DNA of 64,000 bases from Patescibacteria group bacterium (lineage in GTDB: Bacteria > Patescibacteriota > Microgenomatia > UBA1406 > GWC2-37-13): assembly GCA_026004455.1 (NCBI GenBank), contig BPJE01000001.1, positions 1 to 64,000 of the forward strand, given 5' to 3'. Below the pieces are notes generated by a model. It saw only the letters and a list, made by a program, of their open reading frames with translations, did not search any database and had not been told where the DNA came from. Positions 1 to 8,262 of this stretch are shown here, one piece after another. The translations under genes were made by a program, and so were the position numbers. How positions within the stretch are numbered: position 1 is the stretch's first letter; each line of letters starts with the position of its first letter.

Positions 1-799
1 ACTCAATATCACTTAAATTTGATAAAAAAGTAATATTTTTATTAGCGAGTTTTTTTAATCTTTTTTCTTGAGATCCAATACCAATTATTATTAAATTTTC
101 TTTTAATTTATTAAAAACTTTAATTACTAAATCAATTTTTTTATAAAGCTCAAGTCTTGAAACCACAAGAAAAAAATTTCTATAATTAAAAAAATTTTTT
201 GATTTTTTCTGCCGGCTGGTGGATTTAACTTTATTCCAATAATCTATATCAAAAGGAGGATAGATAACTTTACTATCCCTTTTATAATATTGTTGACATC
301 TTTCTTTTACCGCTTGTGAAATACTAATAATTTTATCTGGTCTAGTTGAGACAATTTTATCCCATTTTTTAAGATAATTAAAATAAAACTGCACTAAAAA
401 ATTATTTTTAAAATAATCTTTTTGATGACTCCACAAAAATCGGGTTGGTGTTAAAAGATAACAAATATGTTTTGTTTTGGGATGAGTAATAACAGATTTT
501 GCAAAAGAAGAAGTAATGCTAATAACTAAATCGTATGAGGAAAAATCAAAACTTTCAAAAGCTAACGGATAAAAAGGCAGTGAAAAAATTCTTGATTTTT
601 TTATAAATCTAGGTAGTTTTTGAATAAAAGAAGTTTTTAAATTAAAATTTTTTGCCCAAAAAGCGCCTTTTTCATCAAAATATGAAGTATAAAAATCAGC
701 TTTAGGAAAAATCTCTTTAAAAACTAAAAGCACTCTCTCCACTCCTCCCCATTTATCAAACCAATCATAAACAATAGCAATTTTTTTGTTATCGATCAT
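1..799 (-). CDS. Glycosyltransferase, GT4-like (C-terminus beyond window)
   Basis: The minus strand reads openly from an ATG at 799 to the window edge, so the C-terminus is missing. The N-terminus reads IAIVYDWFDKWGGVERVL, the typical GT-B opening (nucleotide fold followed by a GGVERV acceptor loop) of GT4-family transferases such as mannosyl- or rhamnosyltransferases. Later stretches such as YPPFDIDYW and FLVVSRLELYKKIDLVI match the inter-domain junction and the start of the C-terminal nucleotide-sugar domain. An AAAGGA about 10 bases upstream could be the ribosome site. It lies 15 bases behind another GT4 gene and is probably co-transcribed with it for envelope glycan synthesis. Donor and acceptor cannot be read from sequence. 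Confidence 0.85.
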   Translation of the reverse strand, partial: MIDNKKIAIVYDWFDKWGGVERVLLVFKEIFPKADFYTSYFDEKGAFWAKNFNLKTSFIQKLPRFIKKSRIFSLPFYPLAFESFDFSSYDLVISITSSFAKSVITHPKTKHICYLLTPTRFLWSHQKDYFKNNFLVQFYFNYLKKWDKIVSTRPDKIISISQAVKERCQQYYKRDSKVIYPPFDIDYWNKVKSTSRQKKSKNFFNYRNFFLVVSRLELYKKIDLVIKVFNKLKENLIIIGIGSQEKRLKKLANKNITFLSNLSDIE

Positions 800-814
800 T
801 TTAGAGACAGTCCT

Positions 815-1927
815 TTAAGGTTCTGTCTTTGATAAGGACAGAACCTGTTCATAAACTTTTACTGTTTCCTCAGTCATTTTTTGGAAAGATAAGTTTTTTA
901 ATATTTTATAATAATCAAATATTGGTCTGTTTTTAATAAAGAATTCAATTTTTTCTTTAATATCGTTAATATTTTTTGGATCAAAAGATAAATAATTATC
1001 TCCCCACAATTCTTTAAAAACCTCAATATTTGAGGCAATAATTGGTCTTTGAAAATAAGCTGCCTCAACTAATGTTAATCCAAAACCCTCAGATAATGAT
1101 GGATGAATTAAAGCTAAACAATTTTTATAAAACCAATTAATTTTTTCTCTTGATAAATTTTTCAATAAAATAATCCTTTTATTATTTAGTTTATTAATAA
1201 ACTTCTCAAGTCTTTTAGTAAAAAAATCGTCTGGACCGATTAAAACTAATTGATTATTGTTTTTCAATTCAACAAATGCTTTAATTAAATTTTCAACATT
1301 TTTATGAGGATAAAAATTACCTACATAAAGAAAAAAATTTTTAAATTTTTTAGAAAAATTATCATCAATAATCTTTTTCTCCAGTAATTGAAAGCTTATT
1401 CCTTCATAAAAAACTTTTATTTTTTTATCAAGATTTCTTAATTTAAGATAATCCATTAATTGTTTCTTAACAGTATAAGTTGGAGTGATAATTATTTTTG
1501 CTCTAATTATTGAAATAAAAAATAAAATTTTAAAAATTAAATATTTAAAATAATAAATAAAAATATTTTTAGTTGATGCTTTGCCAGTCTTAAAAAGAAT
1601 CGGTGTTAAATCATGAATTGTGATTATAAATTTTTTTGGATAAAAAATTGGGAAAGTAAAATAAGTAAAATGAACTAAATCTAAATTATCCTGCAAAAGC
1701 GTTTTTAAAAAAGAAGTTTGTTCACTAAAACTATGCCATTTATAATCAGCAATTCTTTTAATAATATTTTTATTTTTAAAATTAACATTTTCAAAATCTT
1801 TTTTAAGTAAATAAACATAAAATAAATTATTAAGTTTTTTTTTATCTAAATAAAAAAGAAGGTTTTTTAAATAAGTACCAACACCAGTCTGATTATACAA
1901 CCTTGCATCAATGCCGATTTTTTTCAT
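815..1927 (-). CDS. Glycosyltransferase family 4
   Basis: This 370-residue protein has the two Rossmann-like domains of a GT-B enzyme. The N-terminal MKKIGIDARLYNQTGVGTYL is the usual GT4 start. The C-terminal half holds FLYVGNFYPHKNVENLIKAF and the donor-binding stretch SLSEGFGLTLVEAAYFQRPI, with the E-x7-E spacing of retaining GT4 enzymes. It probably transfers a hexose from a nucleotide sugar to a lipid-linked or surface glycan at the cytoplasmic membrane face. The start overlaps the stop of the upstream GT2 gene in an ATGA arrangement, implying translational coupling. The last codons lie in a perfect 10-bp palindrome at 818-846. Exact sugar specificity is unknown. Confidence 0.9.
   Translation of the reverse strand: MKKIGIDARLYNQTGVGTYLKNLLFYLDKKKLNNLFYVYLLKKDFENVNFKNKNIIKRIADYKWHSFSEQTSFLKTLLQDNLDLVHFTYFTFPIFYPKKFIITIHDLTPILFKTGKASTKNIFIYYFKYLIFKILFFISIIRAKIIITPTYTVKKQLMDYLKLRNLDKKIKVFYEGISFQLLEKKIIDDNFSKKFKNFFLYVGNFYPHKNVENLIKAFVELKNNNQLVLIGPDDFFTKRLEKFINKLNNKRIILLKNLSREKINWFYKNCLALIHPSLSEGFGLTLVEAAYFQRPIIASNIEVFKELWGDNYLSFDPKNINDIKEKIEFFIKNRPIFDYYKILKNLSFQKMTEETVKVYEQVLSLSKTEP
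818..846. repeat. Palindrome AGGTTCTGTC...GACAGAACCT
   Basis: A perfect 10-bp inverted repeat with a 9-base loop spans the last codons of the upstream GT4 gene. The same core (AAGGACAGAA/TTCTGTCCTT) recurs at 44832-44867 between dnaK and dnaJ. This points to a dispersed palindromic repeat rather than a chance hairpin. It could also act as a 3' hairpin for the GT4 message, but no U-tract follows on the minus strand. Confidence 0.6.
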
Positions 1928-2808
1928 CGATTATTTATTTTTTTTAAATCTATAATTAAATAAACTAATTTATTTATAAATAAAGGATATTTTTGCATAT
2001 AATGTTTTTTATAAAAAATCTTCATTGAATCATAAAAATAAAAATTAGTTTTTTTCCTAATTGCTATATCTTGATTTTTTAAACCAGACATTGACTTTAA
2101 ATGAACTACTTTCCATAAAGGATAATATAAAATTTTGTAACCTAATTTTTTTATTTGCCAAGCCATCTCTAAGTCTTCGCCATAAAAAACATAATCTTCA
2201 TCAAAACCACCGATTTTATCTAAAATTTCTTTTCTTACTAATAAAAAAGCACCTGTACCCGCTTCAATTTCATGAACTTCATTGATATTTAAATGAGCTA
2301 AATGATAACCGCCAAAAATTTTATTCAAAATTGGAACTTTTAAAAAAATTTTTTCCAAACCTGAAAAATAAGTAAATGATCGCCAAAGGGTCGGAAAACC
2401 ACGATGAGAGGCTGGATCAATATCACCTGTTGGCAAAACTACTTTTACAGTTAAAGCACCAATATCTTGATATTTATCCATTAAATATATCAAATCATTA
2501 AAATCTAAATCTTCAACTATTACATCTGAATTTAAATAAAGAATATATTTTCCTTTAGCTTTTTTTAAGGCAAGATTATTAGCTTTTCCAAAACCCAAAT
2601 TTATTTTAGAAATAATTAGTTTAAATTCTGGCCATTTTTTTTCAAAATTCTTCAACATTTGTAAACTACCATCATTAGATCCATTATCAACAACAATTAT
2701 TTCATAATTTATTGGATATTTTTTAAAATTATTTTTTAAGTTTATTAAACATTTTTTAGTAATTAGTTTTGTATTAAAAGAAACAATAATAATTGAGAGA
2801 GATTTCAT
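1924..2808 (-). CDS. Glycosyltransferase family 2 (rhamnosyltransferase-like)
   Basis: This 294-residue GT-A enzyme opens with LSIIIVSFNTKLITKKCL and IIVVDNGSNDGS. It carries the metal-binding YLNSDV and the late motifs GTGAFLLVRKEILDKIGGFD and FYGEDLEMAWQIKKLGYK, all characteristic of the WbbL-type GT2 group. The family commonly adds rhamnose or a related sugar to polysaccharide intermediates in the cytoplasm. The gene begins 15 bases after the rpsI stop, so these sugar-transfer genes could be read through from the ribosomal superoperon. No separate promoter is obvious in that gap. The donor is inferred only from family resemblance, although enzymes of dTDP-rhamnose type are encoded at 32-34 kb. 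Confidence 0.88.
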   Translation of the reverse strand: MKSLSIIIVSFNTKLITKKCLINLKNNFKKYPINYEIIVVDNGSNDGSLQMLKNFEKKWPEFKLIISKINLGFGKANNLALKKAKGKYILYLNSDVIVEDLDFNDLIYLMDKYQDIGALTVKVVLPTGDIDPASHRGFPTLWRSFTYFSGLEKIFLKVPILNKIFGGYHLAHLNINEVHEIEAGTGAFLLVRKEILDKIGGFDEDYVFYGEDLEMAWQIKKLGYKILYYPLWKVVHLKSMSGLKNQDIAIRKKTNFYFYDSMKIFYKKHYMQKYPLFINKLVYLIIDLKKINNR

Positions 2809-2822
2809 AATTAACCTTATTT

Positions 2823-3275
2823 TTAACGTTTTGGTGATTGTTTTTCTCTTCTTGCTTTTCCACCCATACCGACTTTTCTTCTTTCTTTTTTTCTTGGATC
2901 ACGAGTTAATAGTTTATGTTTTTTCAAAATTTCTTTATATGAAGGATCAACTAAAACTAATGCTCTTGCAATTCCTAATATAATTGCTTCTGCTTGACCA
3001 GTTTTTCCACCGCCTCGAACTATTATTGAGATTGCAAAGCGATCTTCATTATTTGTTAATTTTAAAGGAGTTTTAATATAATCTCTTTCGTAATTTTTTG
3101 TAAAAACTAATTCAAATGGTTTTGAATTAACAATTATTTCTCCTTTTTTTACTTTAATACCATTAATATCAACTGGTTCATTTTTTGTTGGTAAATAAAA
3201 TCTTACTCTGGCAACTGATCTTTTTCTTCTACCAACTGCTTCAAAATATTTAATATTTTTTTCTTTTTTTGTCAT
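2823..3275 (-). CDS. rpsI: Ribosomal protein S9
   Basis: This is a small-subunit head protein whose C-terminal tail reaches the P-site tRNA. The 150-residue product has AVGRRKRSVARVRFY near the start, the glycine-rich IIVRGGGKTGQAEAI in the middle and a basic end KARREKQSPKR. S9 proteins end in a conserved lysine-arginine that contacts tRNA, and this one does too. It follows rplM by 18 bases, the usual L13-S9 pair. An insertion near residues 25-45 makes it slightly longer than the common 130 residues. Confidence 0.97.
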   Translation of the reverse strand: MTKKEKNIKYFEAVGRRKRSVARVRFYLPTKNEPVDINGIKVKKGEIIVNSKPFELVFTKNYERDYIKTPLKLTNNEDRFAISIIVRGGGKTGQAEAIILGIARALVLVDPSYKEILKKHKLLTRDPRKKERRKVGMGGKARREKQSPKR

Positions 3276-3293
3276 ATTTTTAAAAAATTAAAT

Positions 3294-3725
3294 TTATTTA
3301 ACAAATTTATCTTTAAATGGATGATTTTCATCAGAAAAAATATATAATCTTTTTAATCTTTGATCTCGATATTTATTTTTTGGCAACATTCCAGAAACTG
3401 CATGTTTAATAATATATTCCGGTTTTTTATCAATTAAATCACTAAATTTTTCTACTTTTAAACCGCCAGGATAACCTGAATAACGAGTATAAACTTTAGA
3501 TTGATATTTCTTACCCGTAACCACAATTTTTTTAGCATTAATAACTACCACATAATCACCCATATCAAGATAAGATACATAATTAACTTTATTTTTTCCT
3601 TGCAAAATCTGAGCAATTTTTGGCACAATTCTTCCTAAAGTTTTACCACTAACATCAATAAGATGCCAATCTCTTTTTATGTCTTTTTCTTTAACTGGTT
3701 TTGTTTGTTCAGTTAGCTTTTTCAT
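3294..3725 (-). CDS. rplM: Ribosomal protein L13
   Basis: This 143-residue early-assembly protein of the large subunit binds 23S rRNA. Recognisable segments are WHLIDVSGKTLGRIVPKIA, DYVVVINAKKIVVTGKK and AVSGMLPKNKYRDQRLKRL. Length matches the family (about 142). The start codon lies inside the end of rplQ, giving a 17-base overlap, so translation is probably coupled. Confidence 0.97.
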   Translation of the reverse strand: MKKLTEQTKPVKEKDIKRDWHLIDVSGKTLGRIVPKIAQILQGKNKVNYVSYLDMGDYVVVINAKKIVVTGKKYQSKVYTRYSGYPGGLKVEKFSDLIDKKPEYIIKHAVSGMLPKNKYRDQRLKRLYIFSDENHPFKDKFVK

Positions 3726-4155
3726 TTTTTTCTTTTATTTTTTTCAAATCTGCCGTTTTAGGCAAGACTTTTAACTTATTTTTATTATTGTCTTCAATTA
3801 TTGGATGAGCCCACTCTAATTTTGCCATCAAACTTCCATCTCCATCTCGATAATCTAATTTAGTAATTTTAACATATCCGCCATTTATTCCTTTAAAAGA
3901 ATGAGGGACTTTGTTAAATAAATCTTTTACCAATTTTTGATTACCTAAATATTTTAATAAAACTTTCTCATTTGTTTTTGTTTTATCTTTTGCTTTAGAA
4001 ACTAATTTTTCAAGATGCGATTTTAAAACCTTTGCTTTTGCTAAAGTTGTTTCTAAATAACCTGATCTAAAAAAATTAACTGTCAATTTTCTCATCAACA
4101 TTTTATTAGCATCTTTTCCAAAACTAAATTTTATTTTTTTTACTCTGTGTCTCAT
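3709..4155 (-). CDS. rplQ: Ribosomal protein L17
   Basis: L17 sits near the peptide exit of the large subunit. The product starts MRHRVKKIKFSFGKDANKML, the conserved L17 opening, followed by LRKLTVNFFRSG-type residues and a C-terminal GGYVKITKLDYRDGDGSLMA strand. It is 148 residues, with a lysine/asparagine-rich tail. The ATG overlaps the rpoA stop by four bases (ATGA), preserving the near-universal rpoA-rplQ pairing. Confidence 0.96.
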   Translation of the reverse strand: MRHRVKKIKFSFGKDANKMLMRKLTVNFFRSGYLETTLAKAKVLKSHLEKLVSKAKDKTKTNEKVLLKYLGNQKLVKDLFNKVPHSFKGINGGYVKITKLDYRDGDGSLMAKLEWAHPIIEDNNKNKLKVLPKTADLKKIKEKNEKAN

Positions 4156-5076
4156 AATTGAACATTCAATTTTTTTAATTCAACTTCAATTAATTCAATT
4201 GATTTTTTCCCAACACCTTTCATTTTAACTAATTTTTCACGACCAACTTTTATTAAATCAGCTACTGTTTCAATCTTTTCTCTAAGCAAAGCATTAATTA
4301 CTCTTGAAGGTAGATTCAATTCATCAATAATAATATCATAAAGTTTTTTATCTATTTCTGTTTTTTCAGTTATTTTATTTGTTTCTTCTTGATAATCTTG
4401 TTTATTATCTTTGCCTGATAAAATATAAGAAAAATATTCAACCAATATTTCTCTTGCTTGTTTTAAGGCATCAGTTGGCTTAATACTTCCATCTGTCCAA
4501 ATCTCTAAAATTAATCTTTCAAAATTTGCCTTTCTACCAACTCTTGCTTCTTCAACTTTTGTATTAACCCTTCTTATAGGTGAAAAAAAATGCATCTAAA
4601 GCAATAAATCCTGTTTCTTTATCTTCTTTTTCCTCAGCAGTTACATAACCATAACCAACTTCAACGATTGCTTCAATTGACAATTTAGTTTTATCATCTG
4701 TAATTTCAGCAATATAAAGATCTTCATTTACAGGTTTAATTTCTCCTTCAAAATCTTTAGCGAATATTTTTTTTGACCCTTTAACATCAAGATGTATTTT
4801 AAATTTTTTCTGCTCACCCTCTACTTTAAACTTCATTTGTTTAATATTCATCACCATTTCCAAAACTGACTCTTTTACTCCTTTAATTGTAGAAAATAAA
4901 TGAGGAACACCATCAATTTTAATTTGAGTTACAGCCGCTCCTTTTAATGATGACAAAATTGTTCTTCTTAAAGCATTACCTAAACTATTAGCAAAACTTA
5001 ATGGTAACGGTTCTAATACAAATTTACCATAATTACCTTCCTCGGTTATTTGAGTATAGAAATTTGGTTTTAACAT
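4152..5076 (-). CDS. rpoA: RNA polymerase alpha subunit, split by a frameshift
   Basis: Alpha dimerises to start polymerase assembly, and its C-terminal domain contacts upstream DNA and activators. The N-terminal part (5076 to 4564) has PLPLSFANSLGNALRRTILS and ends abnormally after GFIALDAFF. The C-terminal part (about 4588 to 4152) continues FSPIRRVNTKVEEARVGR and has the helix-hairpin-helix LKVGREKLVKMKGVGKKS-type region ending KKLNVQL. The break falls in an eight-T run on the coding strand (A8 at 4583-4590); seven would restore the normal DAFFSPIRRVN. Because alpha is essential, the break is either a sequence error or is rescued by slippage. An internal ATG (4595) is not a credible native start. 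Confidence 0.93.
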
Positions 5077-5100
5077 AATAATAATAATAATTAATAACTT

Positions 5101-5724
5101 TTATTTTGAATAATATTCAATTATTAATCTTAAATTTACTTGTTTTTCTATTTCGCTATTATCTGGTAAGGCAATCAATTTTCCTACCAAACCTTTTTTT
5201 TCAAGCCATGACGGAACAATAATATTTTTATTATTATTTAAAAATGCTTCAATATATGGAATTTTTGCTACTTTTTCACTAGAAAAACTTACCTCATCTC
5301 CAATTTTTACTTGATAAGATGGTATATTATTTTTTTTACCATTAACTAATATATGTCCATGAGTTATTAGTTGTCTTGCAGCATTTCTTGTTGGTACCAA
5401 TCCTAACCTATACAAAACATTATCAAGTCTTGATTCTAAAAATTGAGATAAATATAAAGCTGTATTACCTTTTCTATTACTTGCTCTTTTAAAATAATTT
5501 TTTAATTGTTTTTCAGTTATACAAAATATATATCTTAATTTTTGTTTTTCTCTTAATTGTATTCCTCTTTCAGAAACTTTTTTCTTTTTTTTCACTCCAT
5601 GTTGACCTGGAGGAACATTTAGTCTTTTCAAAAGTCGAGTATGAGACTTTGTTCCCTCGGTCTTTAAACCAAGATCAATTCCTGATTGTCTTGCTAATCT
5701 ATTTCTTGGACCTGTATATCTCAT
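5101..5724 (-). CDS. rpsD: Ribosomal protein S4
   Basis: S4 nucleates assembly of the small-subunit body on 16S rRNA and in many bacteria represses its own operon. The 207-residue protein opens MRYTGPRNRLARQSGIDLGL and carries the S4 RNA-binding motif SRLDNVLYRLGLVPTRNAAR followed by LITHGHILVNGKK. There is no N-terminal zinc cysteine cluster: a Cys-free form is present. It is placed between rpsK and rpoA as in the classical alpha operon. Confidence 0.97.
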   Translation of the reverse strand: MRYTGPRNRLARQSGIDLGLKTEGTKSHTRLLKRLNVPPGQHGVKKKKKVSERGIQLREKQKLRYIFCITEKQLKNYFKRASNRKGNTALYLSQFLESRLDNVLYRLGLVPTRNAARQLITHGHILVNGKKNNIPSYQVKIGDEVSFSSEKVAKIPYIEAFLNNNKNIIVPSWLEKKGLVGKLIALPDNSEIEKQVNLRLIIEYYSK

Positions 5725-5767
5725 AAATTCATAATTTTTAATTCTTAATTTTTAACTTTTGGTTTTT

Positions 5768-5783
5768 TCCGCCAACTGGCGGA
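5768..5783. repeat. Palindrome TCCGCCAACTGGCGGA
   Basis: A 16-base perfect palindrome lies between rpsD and rpsK in A+T-rich low-complexity DNA. It is one copy of a family found also at 11071-11088, 30609-30624, 43473-43488 and 44886-44901, with decayed copies near 15147 and 15181. It is GC-rich against the background, so it would form a stable hairpin in either strand's transcript. Confidence 0.8.
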
Positions 5784-5795
5784 TTTAATTTTTTA

Positions 5796-6173
5796 TTACA
5801 CTCTTCTTAACTTTGGTGGCCTTACACCATTATGAGGTATAGGCGTAATATCTATAATTCTATTCACCTCAAGATTAGAACTTTTAACTGCTCTTAATGC
5901 CGCTTCTCTTCCCGGACCAATTCCCTTAATAAAAATATCAACTACAGAAAGATTATGATTTTCTATAGCTCTTTTTATTGATGATTCAGTAGTTACTGTT
6001 GCTGCATGTGGAGTAGATTTTCTTGTTCCTGAAAAACCATGCATTCCACATGAATCAACTAATAACACATGACCATTATCATCAGTTATTGTCACAATTG
6101 TATTATTAAAAGTTGCTGTTATATAAATTCTTCCTTTTTCAACAATTTTTTTAGTTTGTTTTTTTACCGCCAT
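5796..6173 (-). CDS. rpsK: Ribosomal protein S11
   Basis: S11 forms part of the platform of the small subunit next to the E-site. The 125-residue product shows ITATFNNTIVTITDDNGHVL, then GTRKSTPHAATVTTESSIKR and the basic end IPHNGVRPPKLRRV, all standard. It starts six bases after the rpsM stop. Confidence 0.97.
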   Translation of the reverse strand: MAVKKQTKKIVEKGRIYITATFNNTIVTITDDNGHVLLVDSCGMHGFSGTRKSTPHAATVTTESSIKRAIENHNLSVVDIFIKGIGPGREAALRAVKSSNLEVNRIIDITPIPHNGVRPPKLRRV

Positions 6174-6178
6174 AATAA

Positions 6179-6613
6179 TTATTTAGATGATGAACTTGTA
6201 GTTTTTGCTGCTTGAGCTTTACTAGCTTCTAATTTTGCCCAAGCTTCTTTTCTTAAAGCTCCAACTGTCTTTCTCTTACCTCTTTTTGTTCTTGCATTAG
6301 ACTTTGTTCTTTGACCTCTTACTGGTAATCCTTTTATATGACGAATACCTCGATAACAACCAATCTCTTTTAATCTTTTAATATTATCATTTATTTCCTC
6401 TCTTAAATCACCTTCAACTTTAAAATTTTTTTCAATTATTTCATTAAGTTTTTTTAATTCTTCTTCTTTTAAATCTTTAACCTTTTTTTTCTTATCAATA
6501 TTTGCTTGTTTTAATACTTGGTAAACATTTTTCCAACCAATACCGTAAATTAAAGTTAAAGCATAATCAATATTTTTTTCATCCGGTAATGTGACACCAA
6601 ATAATCTTGCCAT
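6179..6613 (-). CDS. rpsM: Ribosomal protein S13
   Basis: S13 lies in the head of the small subunit and makes the inter-subunit bridge and P-site tRNA contacts. The product has TLPDEKNIDYALTLIYGIGW, RLKEIGCYRGIRHIKGLPVR and GQRTKSNARTKRGKRKT in order. It is 144 residues, longer than the usual 115-125. The extra length is an alanine/serine-rich C-terminal tail ending AAKTTSSSSK, which resembles a disordered extension. It follows rpmJ directly. Confidence 0.96.
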   Translation of the reverse strand: MARLFGVTLPDEKNIDYALTLIYGIGWKNVYQVLKQANIDKKKKVKDLKEEELKKLNEIIEKNFKVEGDLREEINDNIKRLKEIGCYRGIRHIKGLPVRGQRTKSNARTKRGKRKTVGALRKEAWAKLEASKAQAAKTTSSSSK

Positions 6614-6616
6614 ATT

Positions 6617-6730
6617 TTAAGCTTGTTTTTGTTTATGTTTTGGGTTTGAACAAATAATATATAATCTACCCTTTCTTTTAACCATTTTACATTTTGGACA
6701 AATTTTTTTAATTGATGAAACAATTTTCAT
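6617..6730 (-). CDS. rpmJ: Ribosomal protein L36
   Basis: This 37-residue reading frame on the minus strand starts [20 protein letters not shown] and ends in [10 protein letters not shown]. It keeps the zinc ligands of bacterial L36 (CPKC, a later Cys and His). Its ATG overlaps the infA stop by four bases. The order infA-rpmJ-rpsM is the standard one, which confirms the call despite the small size. Confidence 0.95.
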   Translation of the reverse strand: MKIVSSIKKICPKCKMVKRKGRLYIICSNPKHKQKQA

Positions 6731-6942
6731 ACTCTAAAAATGATTCTTCCCCGATTAAGATCGTAAGGTGTAATTTCAACTTTTACCTTATCACCGGGTA
6801 AAATTTTTATAAAATTTTTTCTCATTTTACCTGATAAATAACATAAAATCACTTTATCACTATTTAAAAGTTTTACTTTAAACAAAGTGTTTGGAAGATT
6901 TTCAATCACCTCTCCCTCAACAACAATCACATTATCTTTCAT
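6727..6942 (-). CDS. infA: Translation initiation factor IF-1
   Basis: IF-1 is a single OB-fold protein that occupies the A site during initiation. The 71-residue product has [19 protein letters not shown], then [20 protein letters not shown] and ends [11 protein letters not shown], matching the family end to end. The stop is TGA, showing that TGA is not recoded here. It overlaps rpmJ (ATGA) and lies 24 bases after map. Confidence 0.96.
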   Translation of the reverse strand: MKDNVIVVEGEVIENLPNTLFKVKLLNSDKVILCYLSGKMRKNFIKILPGDKVKVEITPYDLNRGRIIFRV

Positions 6943-6965
6943 AAAACATATATTTTAACACATAT

Positions 6966-7719
6966 TTAAGTTAAAACCAAGACCTGTTTTTCAGTTACAG
7001 CGATTGTGTGCTCAAAACAAGCTGTTAAACTTTTATCACGGCTAATTATTGACCAATCATTATCTTTTTCATAGGCAATTTCTTCAGTTCCCATCGAATA
7101 AATCACTTCAATAGCAATTGTTAATCCAGGTCTTATAATCAAAGTCTTTTCTGTTGGTCTTTCTCGAAAATTAAAAACATAAGGCTCCATATGGAGCTTT
7201 TTTCCAATACCATGACCAGTTAAATCTTTTAAAATAAAATAACCGGCTTTAGTTATTTCATCTTCAATTGTCTCTGATACTTTTCCTAATCTTTGACCCA
7301 CTCTTACTTGATTAATAGCTTTTTTTAAAGTTCTTTTTCCAACTTCTAAAAAATTTATAATTTCTTTGTTATCTGTTTTACCAACAACAAAAGTTGTCGC
7401 ATAATCAGTATGATATCCTTTAAAATACATACCAATATCTACTGTTAAGATATCGCCATTTTTTAAAACTCTATCTGAGGGAGGCGTATGAACCACTTGT
7501 TCATTAATTGGTAAACAAGTTGTCCAATAATAATTTTTTTACTCTTTTAAAAGATGACTCGCCTCCTTTTTCTTTTATTAATCTTTCTGCTTCTTGATCA
7601 ATATATTTTGTTGTTACACCAACTTTAATTTTTGGTAAAAGCTCTTTAACTACCTCTCTCAATTTTGCACCACCTTCAGCCATTATTTTTATCTCTTCCT
7701 CAGTTTTATAATCTATCAT
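6966..7719 (-). CDS. map: Methionine aminopeptidase, split by a frameshift
   Basis: Map removes the initiator methionine from nascent proteins. The N-terminal piece (7719 to 7504) carries YKTEEEIKIMAEGGAKLREV. The C-terminal piece continues with VHTPPSDRVLKNGDILTVDI, DYATTF, DLTGHGIGKKLHMEP and the final AFEHT-like CFEHTIAVTE, providing the metal-binding Asp, Asp, His, Glu, Glu set. The frame changes at an A7 run on the coding strand (T7 at 7534-7540). Removing one A joins them as SFKRVKNYYWTTCLPINEQV, a sensible substrate-pocket segment. The start overlaps the preceding kinase stop (ATGA). Like rpoA, this is an essential gene, so error or slippage is more likely than decay. Confidence 0.92.
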
Positions 7720-8262
7720 TCTGTATAATAAATAATCCTATAAACTTCTTCTAATTTATCATGAAAATCTTCAAGAGCAAAATTATTTTTCACTAAAAAA
7801 TCAGCATAAGCAATTGTTGGTGCCATATTAATACCAATTAACTCATCAAGATCCCTCTCTTCACCATAAAGTTTATTTCTCTCTTTTCTTTTAAGTAATC
7901 TTTTCCAGCGTAATTCTTTATCAGCATAAATTGCCAATAAATATATTTTTACATCAGATAAAGCTTTTTTTAAATAAAGATATTCTTCCCAAGATCTTAA
8001 ACCATCAATAACTAATATCATATTCTTTTTTAAAATATCTTTTATTTTTTTTTCATTCATAATCGCTAAAGCTGCCATACCATATTTTTCTCTCAACTGC
8101 GTTCTTACTTTTTTATGAACTTCTTCAATATGAGGTAATTTATTTTTTTTCAATATATTCATTAATAATTTTTCCAAATGAAATAACAGGTAAACCTCTT
8201 GATTCAAAAAATTTTGCTGCATCAGTTTTTCCAGCTCCTGGCAAACCAACAATAGCAATAAT
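7716..8262 (-). CDS. Second P-loop kinase domain fused behind adenylate kinase (frameshifted)
   Basis: Behind the adenylate kinase sequence the protein continues with a second Walker A, IAIVGLPGAGKTDAAKFFES. After a frame change it runs EEVHKKVRTQLREKYGMAAL, VIDGLRSWEEYLYLKK and ERDLDELIGINMAPTIAYAD. This resembles the archaeal-type dephospho-CoA-kinase-like group (UPF0200), predicted nucleotide kinases of unknown substrate. The break lies in an A8 coding-strand run (8143-8150); seven A gives EYIEKNKLPHIEEVHKK, joining both parts smoothly. The end overlaps map by four bases. The function is unproven; a role in nucleotide or cofactor phosphorylation is inferred from the fold and the fusion. 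Confidence 0.75.

Noticed and set aside
6727-6942. TGA read as an amino acid (as in some candidate phyla)
   Set aside because: infA and several overlapping genes end in TGA at expected lengths, and no gene needs TGA read through.
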